Shown: positions 1-7,585, counted from the first letter of the stretch. The stretch is DNA of 10,587 nt from an uncultured Ignavibacteriales bacterium (GCA_913053915.1 CAJXGP010000030.1:1-10587), one strand, 5' to 3'. Program-made: numbers and translations. Notes: a model not told the origin generated them from the letters alone.

Positions 1-1
1 T

Positions 2-169
2 GTTCTCTTTATGTGCACTGATGGGGTCTATGGTGTGGTGAATGATGAAGAGTTAAAAAATATAATAGTTAAGGATAATTTTGATACTATTAAAAAAGAA
101 CTAATTACCCTTATCGAAGAAAGAGGAGCCCCAGATAATTATTCATTTATTTTAATTCAAAATAATTAA
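2..169 (+). CDS. PP2C-type Ser/Thr protein phosphatase, C-terminal fragment (cut by window edge)
   Basis: The reading frame is open from the left edge to the TAA at 167-169 and gives the last 55 residues of a protein. Two PP2C (PPM family) landmarks are visible: CTDGVYG at fragment residues 5-11, matching the family's DG motif whose Asp binds the metal centre, and APDNYS near residues 43-48, matching the late DN motif with another metal-binding Asp. The alternating hydrophobic end FILIQNN fits the final beta strand. Such enzymes use two metal ions (Mn/Mg) to remove phosphate from Ser/Thr, typically in the cytoplasm. The stop lies four bases before the kinase start, so the two are almost certainly co-transcribed and probably act on the same substrates, perhaps on the kinase itself. 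The N-terminal catalytic part and any sensor domain lie outside the window. The fragment is too short to say which PP2C subfamily it is. Confidence 0.85.
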   Translation, partial: VLFMCTDGVYGVVNDEELKNIIVKDNFDTIKKELITLIEERGAPDNYSFILIQNN

Positions 170-173
170 TTCG

Positions 174-2111
174 ATGATCGGCAAAAAAATAGAACATTAT
201 AAAATTATTGATATACTCGGTGAAGGGGGAATGGGCATCGTTTATAAAGCATTCGATCTTAAATTAGAAAGATATATAGCTCTTAAAATCTTAAATTCAC
301 AAGCGATTAATAACCCTCAATTTATTGCCCGTTTCAAAAATGAAGCTAAAAATCAAGCTAAGCTCAATCATGCTAATATTGTCCCTGTCTATGGTTTTAC
401 CGAGGATAAAGGTGTGCTTGGTATTGCTATGGAATATGTAAACGGGGAAACTTTAGAACATTTAATACAAAGACAAGGTAAACTGGAACTCTATGATGCA
501 CTTTATATTCTCAGACAGGTGCTGCTCGGTGCAGGTTATGCTCACAGCAAGGGTTTTATTCATAGAGATATTAAACCTTCAAATATTATCATAAATCAAG
601 AAGGTGTTGTAAAAATTATGGATTTTGGTATTTCAAAATCCTTATATGATAATTCAAGGAGCTTAACAAGAACGGGAACAAAAATCGGCACCTTACTTTA
701 TATGAGCCCTGAACAGATAAAAGCGTTTGTACCTACAAATCAGAGTGATATTTACTCGATTGGAATTACGTTTTTTGAAATGTTAATCGGTTCAACTCCA
801 TTTTATCGGGGTACAGATTACGAAATAATGGAAGCTCATTTAAAAAAAGCGCCTCCAAAAATTTCTTCTATTCGTCCGGAATTACCGGCGGCGGTTGATG
901 ATATGGTCGGTAAGGCTTTGCATAAATCTTTATCAAAAAGATATCATTCATGCGAAGAATTTTTAGTTGATGTCGATAATCTATTTGCGTTATTATCTTA
1001 CCGGCAAGAAAAAAAGGATAGTACCGCAAAAACTAAAACCAAAATTAATTCGACAGGCAATTTTTATAAAAAAGTAAAATTTTATTTTTTTGCTTTTATA
1101 TTTTTTTCTTTGTTAGCCGGACTAACTTATTTTGTCTATAATACCGTATCCGGTTTTTGGTCAAATCATGCCGGTATAAATTCCAATAACTTCACGGCAG
1201 GTGAAAATAATTATCAAACAAATCCTTCATACAAATTAAAGTCCAACTGGAAACAAATTAAAAGCCCGATCTCGAATAATTTTAATGCAATAACGTTTAT
1301 CAACGATAAGATAGGATTTATATGCGGTAATAAAGGCGCAGTGCTCAAAACCGAAGATGGAGGAAATACATGGAATGTTTTGAGTGATTCTGCATCAATT
1401 AATTTATATTCCATTAATTTCGATAATCCCGATAAGGGATTTTTAATCGGTGAGAATGGAACAATCTTGACTACATCCGATACCGGAAGAACATGGCGTA
1501 AAGTGGAACTGAACGTGAATGCGTCTTTATTTGGTATTACTTTTCTCAAGGATCGAAAGACGGGTTTCATAGTCGGAAATAATGGTCTAATTCTAAAGAC
1601 TGTTGACGAAGGAATTCATTGGAATAAAATAGTTTCTCCATTGAGTGATTTATTATATGATATTTCATTTTCAAATGAAAATGACGGTATAATAACCGGT
1701 TGGAATGGAGTTATTCTAAGGACAACGGATACCGGTAATTCATGGATAAAATTAAAAAATAAGAACCGCCAATATTTGAGAAGCGTAAGTTTTTTGAATA
1801 ATAATATTGGTGTTATTGTAGGCGGGAATGGAAGTATTTTACGAACCGGTGACGCAGGGGCTTCATGGAACATTATCCAAACTAATACAGTTGCCGGTTT
1901 TTATGCCGTTAAATTATTTAACGGGAAATATGGAATTATATTATCAAACAAAGGAAATATCTATTTATCGTATGATATAGGAAAAACTTGGAAAACTACT
2001 TCAAGCGGAGATTATGCAGCATTAACGGCTTTAACAATTACGCCCGCAAGAAAGATTTTTATAGTTGGCTACAATGGTAAAATATTGACTAACAAGTTAG
2101 ATATTAATTGA
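174..2111 (+). CDS. Transmembrane Ser/Thr protein kinase with C-terminal YCF48-like seven-bladed propeller
   Basis: Residues 9-270 form a Hanks-type (PknB-like) kinase domain. It has a glycine-rich loop GEGGMG (16-21), the ATP lysine K38, the helix C glutamate E57, HRDIKPSN with catalytic D132 (130-137), DFG (150-152), SPE (178-180) and D192. All key residues are present, so it should be active. The activation segment is rich in Ser/Thr (S161, S163, T165, T167, T169, T173), as in kinases that autophosphorylate. A basic linker leads to one membrane helix near residues 302-325. The remainder is a repeat array: Trp at 359, 400, 441, 483, 524, 565 and 606, and GxNG-like turns at 385, 426, 468, 509, 550, 591 and 632, resembling YCF48/BNR-type propeller blades. 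The expected topology is a cytoplasmic kinase with an outward-facing propeller. The ATG is four bases after the phosphatase stop and has no Shine-Dalgarno sequence. The substrate and the ligand are unknown. The kinase call is very secure and the propeller call is strong. Confidence 0.95.
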   Translation: MIGKKIEHYKIIDILGEGGMGIVYKAFDLKLERYIALKILNSQAINNPQFIARFKNEAKNQAKLNHANIVPVYGFTEDKGVLGIAMEYVNGETLEHLIQRQGKLELYDALYILRQVLLGAGYAHSKGFIHRDIKPSNIIINQEGVVKIMDFGISKSLYDNSRSLTRTGTKIGTLLYMSPEQIKAFVPTNQSDIYSIGITFFEMLIGSTPFYRGTDYEIMEAHLKKAPPKISSIRPELPAAVDDMVGKALHKSLSKRYHSCEEFLVDVDNLFALLSYRQEKKDSTAKTKTKINSTGNFYKKVKFYFFAFIFFSLLAGLTYFVYNTVSGFWSNHAGINSNNFTAGENNYQTNPSYKLKSNWKQIKSPISNNFNAITFINDKIGFICGNKGAVLKTEDGGNTWNVLSDSASINLYSINFDNPDKGFLIGENGTILTTSDTGRTWRKVELNVNASLFGITFLKDRKTGFIVGNNGLILKTVDEGIHWNKIVSPLSDLLYDISFSNENDGIITGWNGVILRTTDTGNSWIKLKNKNRQYLRSVSFLNNNIGVIVGGNGSILRTGDAGASWNIIQTNTVAGFYAVKLFNGKYGIILSNKGNIYLSYDIGKTWKTTSSGDYAALTALTITPARKIFIVGYNGKILTNKLDIN

Positions 2112-2191
2112 TTTTCCTAGCCTTAATCTTTAACTTTCCCTGCCGGGATAATTTAATCTAATTCATTATTAAAATTTAACGACACTTTTTC

Positions 2192-2197
2192 AAAGGG
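2192..2197 (+). promoter_or_regulatory. Shine-Dalgarno-like site for murA
   Basis: AAAGGG lies eight bases before the TTG at 2206. In the murA frame an in-frame TAA occurs at 2170-2172 and no ATG or GTG lies between it and 2206, so this purine stretch supports TTG as the true start. The neighbouring kinase, CCA enzyme and helicase genes have no comparable site. Confidence 0.5.
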
Positions 2198-2205
2198 AAT
2201 ATCCA

Positions 2206-3468
2206 TTGGATAAATTTGTAATAAACGGCGGTAAAAAACTTTCCGGTGAAGTGGAAATCAGCGGTGCGAAAAATGCTTCTCTGGCTCTTATGCCTGCTTC
2301 ACTACTTACCGGCGGAACTTCTGTTCTGAAAAATACTCCGGAATTAAATGACGTTTTTACAATGATAAAATTATTGAATTACCTCGGTGTTCAAACCGAA
2401 TTTAAAGATCATATTTTAACTTTAAATACAGGAAATATTGTTAGTCAGGATGCTCCATACGAACATGTAAAGAAAATGCGTGCATCAGTCTATGTGCTGG
2501 GTCCGTTAGTATCGAGATTCGGTAAAGCGAAAGTATCTTTGCCGGGGGGTTGCGCATGGGGTCCTCGTCCTATTAATCTTCATCTTGAAGGATTAAAAAA
2601 GATGGGTGCGGAAATTGACTTAATAGGAGGATACATCATTGCTAAAGCCCGTAAACTTCATGGTGCTAAAATCAACTTTGATATCTCATCGGTCGGTGCA
2701 ACAGGTAATATTTTGATGGCGTCCGTATTAGCGAAGGGAGTTACAATAATTAACAATGCGGCAATGGAGCCGGAGATAGCAAATTTGGCTGTCTTTCTAA
2801 AAAAAATGGGAGCAAGAATTGAGGGTATTGGAACATCTTCTCTTACTATTGAAGGTGTTGATGAATTAAAACCTGTTGAAATTGATACTATTCCCGACAG
2901 AATTGAAGCGGGAACTTTATTAATTGCAGTTGCTATTACCGGCGGAAATATTAAAATTAAAATTTCACCGGATTATGTTAATGCAATTCTGTCAAAACTT
3001 GAGGATAGTGGATGTAATATTATTCTAAATAATAACGTAATAAATTTATCCGCAGCGGAAAACGGCATCATACCTACCGATGCAGTTACATCTATATTCC
3101 CAGGCTTTCCGACCGATATGCAAGCACAATGGACCGCTTATATGACATTGGCTAATGGGGTTTCTACCGTAACCGATAGTATTTATATCGATCGATTTAA
3201 ACATGTACCGGAGTTGATGCGATTAGGAGCTGATATTACGGTAAATGAAAATTCGGCTGTAATTAAAGGAGTAAAAAAATTAACCGGAGCAAAGGTTATG
3301 TCTACCGACTTAAGAGCCAGCGCCGGTCTAGTGCTAGCCGGTCTAGCTACGGAAGGTAAAACCGAAGTATTACGAGTCTATCACCTTGATAGAGGTTATC
3401 AAAGGATTGAAGAGAAACTCCAAAAACTTGGTGCGGATATTCAAAGAGTTGCAGGAACAGAATATTAA
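2206..3468 (+). CDS. murA: UDP-N-acetylglucosamine 1-carboxyvinyltransferase (MurA)
   Basis: MurA transfers enolpyruvate from phosphoenolpyruvate to UDP-GlcNAc, the first committed step of peptidoglycan synthesis, in the cytoplasm. The 420-residue length is normal for the family. Visible landmarks are SGAKNA with K22-N23, R92, the active-site loop PGGCAWGPRP with C116 and R121, FPTDMQAQ with the catalytic Asp at 304, and the C-terminal DLRASAGLVLAG and YHLDRGYQRIEEKL blocks. These correspond to E. coli K22, N23, R91, C115, R120, D305 and the C-terminal substrate-binding segment. Because the loop residue is Cys rather than the Asp found in mycobacteria and chlamydiae, the enzyme is predicted to be alkylated by fosfomycin. 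Translation starts at TTG, supported by a Shine-Dalgarno-like site and the lack of an alternative. The next gene begins two bases after the stop, which suggests translational coupling. The 94-base gap after the kinase gene shows no clear promoter, so read-through from upstream is possible. Confidence 0.97.
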   Translation: MDKFVINGGKKLSGEVEISGAKNASLALMPASLLTGGTSVLKNTPELNDVFTMIKLLNYLGVQTEFKDHILTLNTGNIVSQDAPYEHVKKMRASVYVLGPLVSRFGKAKVSLPGGCAWGPRPINLHLEGLKKMGAEIDLIGGYIIAKARKLHGAKINFDISSVGATGNILMASVLAKGVTIINNAAMEPEIANLAVFLKKMGARIEGIGTSSLTIEGVDELKPVEIDTIPDRIEAGTLLIAVAITGGNIKIKISPDYVNAILSKLEDSGCNIILNNNVINLSAAENGIIPTDAVTSIFPGFPTDMQAQWTAYMTLANGVSTVTDSIYIDRFKHVPELMRLGADITVNENSAVIKGVKKLTGAKVMSTDLRASAGLVLAGLATEGKTEVLRVYHLDRGYQRIEEKLQKLGADIQRVAGTEY

Positions 3469-3470
3469 TT

Positions 3471-5690
3471 TTGAGCTATTTTAAAAAAATATTATTCGCA
3501 AAAAATTATTTAGCTGTTTATCTGTTTTGTATAATAATTTTTAATATTGTACTTCTTAATTATCCTTTGACGAATGTTTTCGGATTTGAATTTTCCGCGC
3601 TTAATTCTATGTTATTAGTTTTGTTGTCCGGATTTTACGTTATAACTTTATTAAAAAAAGAATCCGGCGCTAATTTATCAGCTAAATTTAAGAACAACCT
3701 TTTATTAGCCGTCTCATTATTTTTAATTATTCCCGCGTTTATATCTATTATTCATTCGATCCTTACAATAAGCTGTTCATTTTATGACGGTTTAATGTTT
3801 TATTTTGTTATTACTTTCCCTTCTGTTCTAATCGGAAGTGCATTAGGTATGTTGACTTTCTTATATATCAAACGACTAACGATTTTAATTTTTATTGTTG
3901 TCTATATTTTAATTTTGTTCATACCTATTTTAGAATTCTATTTTAATCCTCAAGTCTATTTTTTTAATCCGATTTTTGGTTACTATCCCGGCACTGTTTA
4001 CGATGTGGCAATCAAAATTAGTTTAAAACTTATCGGTTATAGGATATTAAATGTTTTATTTTTCGGATTAATAGCGGGTTTCTCTTTTATTATTATAAAA
4101 AAAAAGAGAATCGCGAGGATCATTTTCATTTTTTTGATTTTAATAATTTCAACCGTATTTATTTATATTTCGCCCGTACTCGGCTATTCAACAACTTTTA
4201 GCAGGTTAAATTCGGTTCTTAATAATGAAGTTGAAACTCCCCATTTCTCAATTCACTTTTCTTCCGGTATAGATAAGAATCTTGTAAAAGTTATTTCATT
4301 ATATCATGAATATTACTATGCGGAATTAGAAAAATTTTTTAAATATAAATTAACGCGAAAAATTAATTCTTATATTTTTTTAAACTCTGATCAAAAAGGT
4401 AAATTATTCGGCTCTAAAAATGCCGATATGGCAAAACCTTGGCAATATTCTATTTATGTTACATACAATGATTATAATTCGATTTTAAAACATGAATTAG
4501 CTCATAGTTTTTCAGTTAAATTCGGCACCGGCATATTTGAAGTCGCAAAAAATTTAAATCCTTCTCTGATTGAGGGGATCGCCGTAGCTGCCGATCCGTT
4601 TTATGATGATAATACTATTGACTATATGGCTGCGCTTGCCTATAAAAATAATTATAGAATTTCATTGCGAAACCTATACACCGGTTTTAACTTTTTCGGT
4701 CAAACATCATCCCTTTCGTATGTATATGCAGGTTCGTTTACCAAATATTTAGTAGAAAAGTACGGCATAGAAAAATTTGAAAGATTATACGTGGGTCTTA
4801 ACTTTAATGAGGTTTACGGTAAGCCGTTGAATCAATTATCAAAAGGTTTTTATCGTAAGTTAGATAACATTAATGCAAGTGATAAAAAAGATGAAGCGGA
4901 TTACTACTATGGCAGGAAAGCAATCTTTTATAAAGTTTGTCCTCGTTATGTTGCGGCAGAGTTATCCGACGCTTGGTCGGCTTATTATAGAAATGAATAT
5001 GATAAATCAAAAAATATGTTTGAGGAAATCTTAAATACTGGTGATAATTATTCCGCACTAATTGGGATGGCTAATTCACTTGAAAAATTAAACAAACGCC
5101 ACACTGCACTTATATTATTAAAGAGTAAATTAAAATATTATAAAAATACGGCATATTATTACAGTATCGAATTTAGTTTGGCTGATTTGTTTGCAACTTT
5201 AAAAAATTATACAAAAGCCGATTCAATTTATTATCGGATAGTTAAACAAAATCCTAATAGAAGATTTTATAATTTAAGCAATTTAAGATTGAGTTTATCC
5301 CAAAAAGATTCTCTCTTGTATTTATATTTGAAGGGTAATGAATTTAATAAATATTTAGTGCTTGAAAAATTAAATTCTGTAAAATTAAATTTTTACTCCG
5401 TACCGGTGGCAATTACTATTGCCAAATCATTAGATGAAGAATATGGGCTTTTCTTAAAGCAGTACTATCGTGTTTTTACCGTAAAGAATTATGCCGGAAG
5501 TTATGCAATGTATAAATTATCACAATATATGGTTGAAAATTTCGATTTCAAGAGAGCGCTTAAAATTGCTAAATTATCTTTGCTTTATCAAGCCGGCCCG
5601 GATTTTAGTATAATATTGAAAAATAATTATAACGCAATAAATTGGTTAAATAAAAATTCTCATTACATATTAAAAAAATTTATTTTTTAA
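3471..5690 (+). CDS. Polytopic membrane protein with gluzincin (peptidase MA-like) domain and TPR-like repeats
   Basis: I recognise the architecture but not a named family member. About seven hydrophobic helices lie in residues 13-235 (near 13-31, 46-61, 76-98, 108-131, 134-155, 190-210 and 215-235). A soluble segment follows with the zinc motif HELAH at 341-345 and LIEGIA, whose E368 lies 23 residues after the second His. This HExxH...E arrangement is the gluzincin pattern of peptidase MA/DUF1570-like proteins, so a metal-dependent hydrolase is predicted. From about residue 496 the protein is helical with TPR-like units (near 496-530, 562-596 and 680-707), probably a protein-binding surface. 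With seven helices the peptidase and TPR parts would lie on the opposite side of the membrane from the N-terminus, probably the periplasm, but the helix count is approximate. The TTG start is two bases after the murA stop; the next in-frame ATG (3609) would remove the first helix. An AGGA at 3453-3456 is a distant possible ribosome site. The substrate is unknown. Confidence 0.8.
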   Translation: MSYFKKILFAKNYLAVYLFCIIIFNIVLLNYPLTNVFGFEFSALNSMLLVLLSGFYVITLLKKESGANLSAKFKNNLLLAVSLFLIIPAFISIIHSILTISCSFYDGLMFYFVITFPSVLIGSALGMLTFLYIKRLTILIFIVVYILILFIPILEFYFNPQVYFFNPIFGYYPGTVYDVAIKISLKLIGYRILNVLFFGLIAGFSFIIIKKKRIARIIFIFLILIISTVFIYISPVLGYSTTFSRLNSVLNNEVETPHFSIHFSSGIDKNLVKVISLYHEYYYAELEKFFKYKLTRKINSYIFLNSDQKGKLFGSKNADMAKPWQYSIYVTYNDYNSILKHELAHSFSVKFGTGIFEVAKNLNPSLIEGIAVAADPFYDDNTIDYMAALAYKNNYRISLRNLYTGFNFFGQTSSLSYVYAGSFTKYLVEKYGIEKFERLYVGLNFNEVYGKPLNQLSKGFYRKLDNINASDKKDEADYYYGRKAIFYKVCPRYVAAELSDAWSAYYRNEYDKSKNMFEEILNTGDNYSALIGMANSLEKLNKRHTALILLKSKLKYYKNTAYYYSIEFSLADLFATLKNYTKADSIYYRIVKQNPNRRFYNLSNLRLSLSQKDSLLYLYLKGNEFNKYLVLEKLNSVKLNFYSVPVAITIAKSLDEEYGLFLKQYYRVFTVKNYAGSYAMYKLSQYMVENFDFKRALKIAKLSLLYQAGPDFSIILKNNYNAINWLNKNSHYILKKFIF

Positions 5691-5850
5691 CAAATGAGTC
5701 TCTTCTAAAAAGGTTTTTCCTTTTGAAAAATCTTTGACTTTTGTTAATATTTACAATTCGAAAACTTGAATATGACTTTTTAGATAAGTCTCATAAATAT
5801 TTTGAGAAGTTTTTTAATTAGCTTTAATTAAGTAATAAAAAAGATAATAT
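5691..5850. other. AT-rich intergenic gap between the peptidase gene and the CCA gene
   Basis: No coding potential is visible here. At 5708-5730 two short, mutually exclusive hairpins can be drawn: AAAAGG (5708-5713) with CCTTTT (5719-5724), or TTTTTC (5714-5719) with GAAAAA (5725-5730). Either might act as a weak terminator, but both are A/T-rich and there is no GC-rich stem. A promoter for the CCA gene is expected here, but I found neither a TAnnTTTG element nor a well-spaced -35/-10 pair. The CCA start has no Shine-Dalgarno sequence, only an A-rich leader. Confidence 0.4.
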
Positions 5851-7251
5851 ATGAATCTTAAGAATAAATTAAAAGATTATCCGTTTTTAACTGTTGCATC
5901 GGAAATTGCTGAAAGACTGAACGTACAAGTTTATTTAGTGGGGGGATTTGTAAGGGATATAATACTCAAAAGGGAAAAGGAAGAAATGGATTTTCTTGTT
6001 CTTGGAAGCGGCGATTATTTTGCTTCCCGTTTTGCTGATGAGCTGAACATTAAGAAAGTTACTATATTCAAAAACTTTGGAACGGCGCATTTTAAATACA
6101 GAAATTTTGATTTGGAATTTGTTGGAGCGAGAAAAGAATCGTATAAAAAGAGCAGCAGGAAACCGTTAATTACTAATGGTTCTTTTGATGATGATATCCG
6201 GCGACGGGATTTTACGATTAATACATTATCGATTTCTCTCAATAAAGAAAATTTTGGTGAGCTAATTGATAAGTATAATGGATTGGAGGATATAGAAAAT
6301 AAAATTATTAAAACTCCCTTAGATCCGCTAAAGACTTTTGATGATGATCCGCTGAGAATTATGCGCACATACAGATTTGCATCACAATTGAATTTTAAGG
6401 TAATTGAAGATTTAAACAAAGCCGCTGGGAAATTAAAGGGCCGGCTAAAGATCGTTTCTCCGGAAAGAATAACCGATGAATTCTTCAAAATCCTTGCTTC
6501 TCCACAGCCGTCCGTTGGATTAAAATTATTATTTTATTCGGAAATAATGTCCGTTATATTTCCTGAAATTTCTAATCTTGCGGGAGTGGAACAGCGAAAT
6601 GATTATCATCATAAAGATGTTTTTTTCCATACTTGTGATGTAGTGGATAATATTTCCAAAGTTACGGGTAATATTTGGCTCAGATTTGCAGCGTTAGTTC
6701 ACGATATTGCAAAACCTAAAACTAAAAAGTTTGTTGAAGGTATTGGTTGGACATTCCACGGACATGATGAGATCGGCGTCAAGATGATAAAAGGGATATT
6801 CAGAAGGATGAGATTACCGCTTAATAAATTGGAATACATAGAAAAATTAATAAGATTGCATTTGCGCCCTATTGCTTTAACCAATGAGCAGGTAACGGAT
6901 TCTGCTATCAGAAGATTAATAGTAGCTGCAGGTAACGACCTTGAAGATTTAATCACTCTTTGTCGTGCAGATATAACAAGTAAAAACGATAGAAAAGTTG
7001 CTAAATACTTGAGGAATTATGAAAAAGTAATGAAAAGAGTTTGGGAAGTTGAAGAGAAGGACAAGTTAAGAGCTTTTCAATCACCTGTAAGGGGAGATGA
7101 AATCATGCGAGTCTGTGGGTTGAAACCTTCTAAAAAAGTGGGGGAAATAAAATCTGCAATTGAAGAGGCTATTTTAGATGGAAAAATTGCGAATACTTAT
7201 GAAGATGCTTTTAATTATTTATTAAAAATTAAAGATAAATTTCTTAACTAG
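5851..7251 (+). CDS. cca: CCA tRNA nucleotidyltransferase with HD domain
   Basis: The enzyme is predicted to add or repair the 3' CCA end of tRNAs from CTP and ATP without a nucleic-acid template, in the cytoplasm. The nucleotidyltransferase head comes first: LVGGFVRD (29-36), the metal-binding pair EMD (45-47), FVGARKESY (90-98), IRRRDFTIN (116-124) and DDDPLRIMRTYRFA (from 164). A C-terminal HD phosphohydrolase-like domain follows, with H260, HD at 284-285, and FHGHDE around 303-306. At 466 residues the length suits a head, neck and HD architecture. The usual catalytic pair is Asp-x-Asp; here the first position is Glu45, with Asp47 kept. A poly(A) polymerase is the main alternative, since the families share the head domain. 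However, the RRDFTIN block and the HD domain match the bacterial CCA enzymes I know, and this is the only candidate in the window. The ATG at 5851 sits 15 residues before the first conserved helix and has no Shine-Dalgarno sequence. Transcription is probably independent of the genes on either side. Confidence 0.9.
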   Translation: MNLKNKLKDYPFLTVASEIAERLNVQVYLVGGFVRDIILKREKEEMDFLVLGSGDYFASRFADELNIKKVTIFKNFGTAHFKYRNFDLEFVGARKESYKKSSRKPLITNGSFDDDIRRRDFTINTLSISLNKENFGELIDKYNGLEDIENKIIKTPLDPLKTFDDDPLRIMRTYRFASQLNFKVIEDLNKAAGKLKGRLKIVSPERITDEFFKILASPQPSVGLKLLFYSEIMSVIFPEISNLAGVEQRNDYHHKDVFFHTCDVVDNISKVTGNIWLRFAALVHDIAKPKTKKFVEGIGWTFHGHDEIGVKMIKGIFRRMRLPLNKLEYIEKLIRLHLRPIALTNEQVTDSAIRRLIVAAGNDLEDLITLCRADITSKNDRKVAKYLRNYEKVMKRVWEVEEKDKLRAFQSPVRGDEIMRVCGLKPSKKVGEIKSAIEEAILDGKIANTYEDAFNYLLKIKDKFLN

Positions 7252-7286
7252 TATAGCGTTCCCTGAATATCTTTGTAATGCAGAAG

Positions 7287-7321
7287 TGTCATTGCGAGAA
7301 GTGTAAACGACGCGGCAATCT
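7287..7321 (+). repeat. Left arm of an interspersed-repeat-like element
   Basis: The arm begins TGTCATTGCGAG and ends GGCAATCT, with an imperfect internal pairing of ATTGC (7291-7295) to GCAAT (7315-7319). From general knowledge, variants of GTCATTGCGAG...GCAATCT are a common non-coding interspersed repeat in many bacterial genomes, including FCB-group ones. Only one copy in this orientation is in the window, so repeat status rests on recognition and on the inverted partner at 7457-7486. Confidence 0.55.
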
Positions 7322-7456
7322 GTTAAACAGTCTTGAACTGACCTATCGGGCTCGCGAAGACAATTTTGTTTTGAGAAAATATTTAGTACAGTAAAGCAAT
7401 AATTGGATAGAAGTGAATACCCCGTTAAAAGTTATATAGTTGTGTCTTTTGAATAT

Positions 7457-7486
7457 GAGATTTCTCACATCCGTTCGAAATGACGG
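7457..7486 (-). repeat. Right arm of the interspersed-repeat-like element, inverted
   Basis: Read on the - strand, the arm starts CCGTCATTTCGAA and ends GAGAAATCTC. It shares GTCATTnCGA at one end and AATCT at the other with the left arm, but the middle differs. It also contains a small GAGA-TT-TCTC palindrome (7457-7466). The two arms face each other across about 135 bases, as the ends of a degenerate palindromic or miniature element would. Confidence 0.5.
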
Positions 7487-7554
7487 AAGGGGGAAAGAGC
7501 TGTTTTATGTTTTCCAATTTAGGGAAATTAATCAAATGGGGCTAATTCATATCC

Positions 7555-7585
7555 TTTAAATTCCGCATACAATTCCGTATATTTG
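7555..7585 (+). promoter_or_regulatory. Candidate Bacteroidota-type promoter for the helicase gene
   Basis: TATATTTG at 7578-7585 matches the Bacteroidota -7 consensus TAnnTTTG exactly. TTTA at 7555-7558, one base off the -33 consensus TTTG, lies 19 bases upstream, which is the expected spacing. Transcription would start near 7590 and leave an A-rich leader of about 35 bases with no Shine-Dalgarno sequence, typical of this phylum. A direct repeat (ATTCCGCATA, ATTCCGTATA) overlaps the downstream element. Confidence 0.45.

Noticed and set aside
1214..1873. Two - strand open frames (1214-1570 and 1616-1873) opposite the propeller repeats
   Set aside because: They mirror the repeat array of the kinase gene; their apparent similarity to each other comes from the complement of the repeated blades.
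1320..2100. Nucleotide-level tandem repeat in the kinase gene
   Set aside because: The period of 123-126 bases is clear in protein but the DNA of the units has diverged, so it is an old protein repeat rather than a recent DNA tandem array.
2137..2148. TCCC-TGCC-GGGA hairpin after the kinase gene as a terminator
   Set aside because: The stem has only four pairs and is followed by TAATTTAATC rather than a T run, so it is too weak to call.
6015..6488. A 157-codon open frame on the - strand inside cca
   Set aside because: It lies opposite the conserved nucleotidyltransferase motifs, and its Ser/Phe/Leu-rich product is what the complement of an A-rich gene gives.
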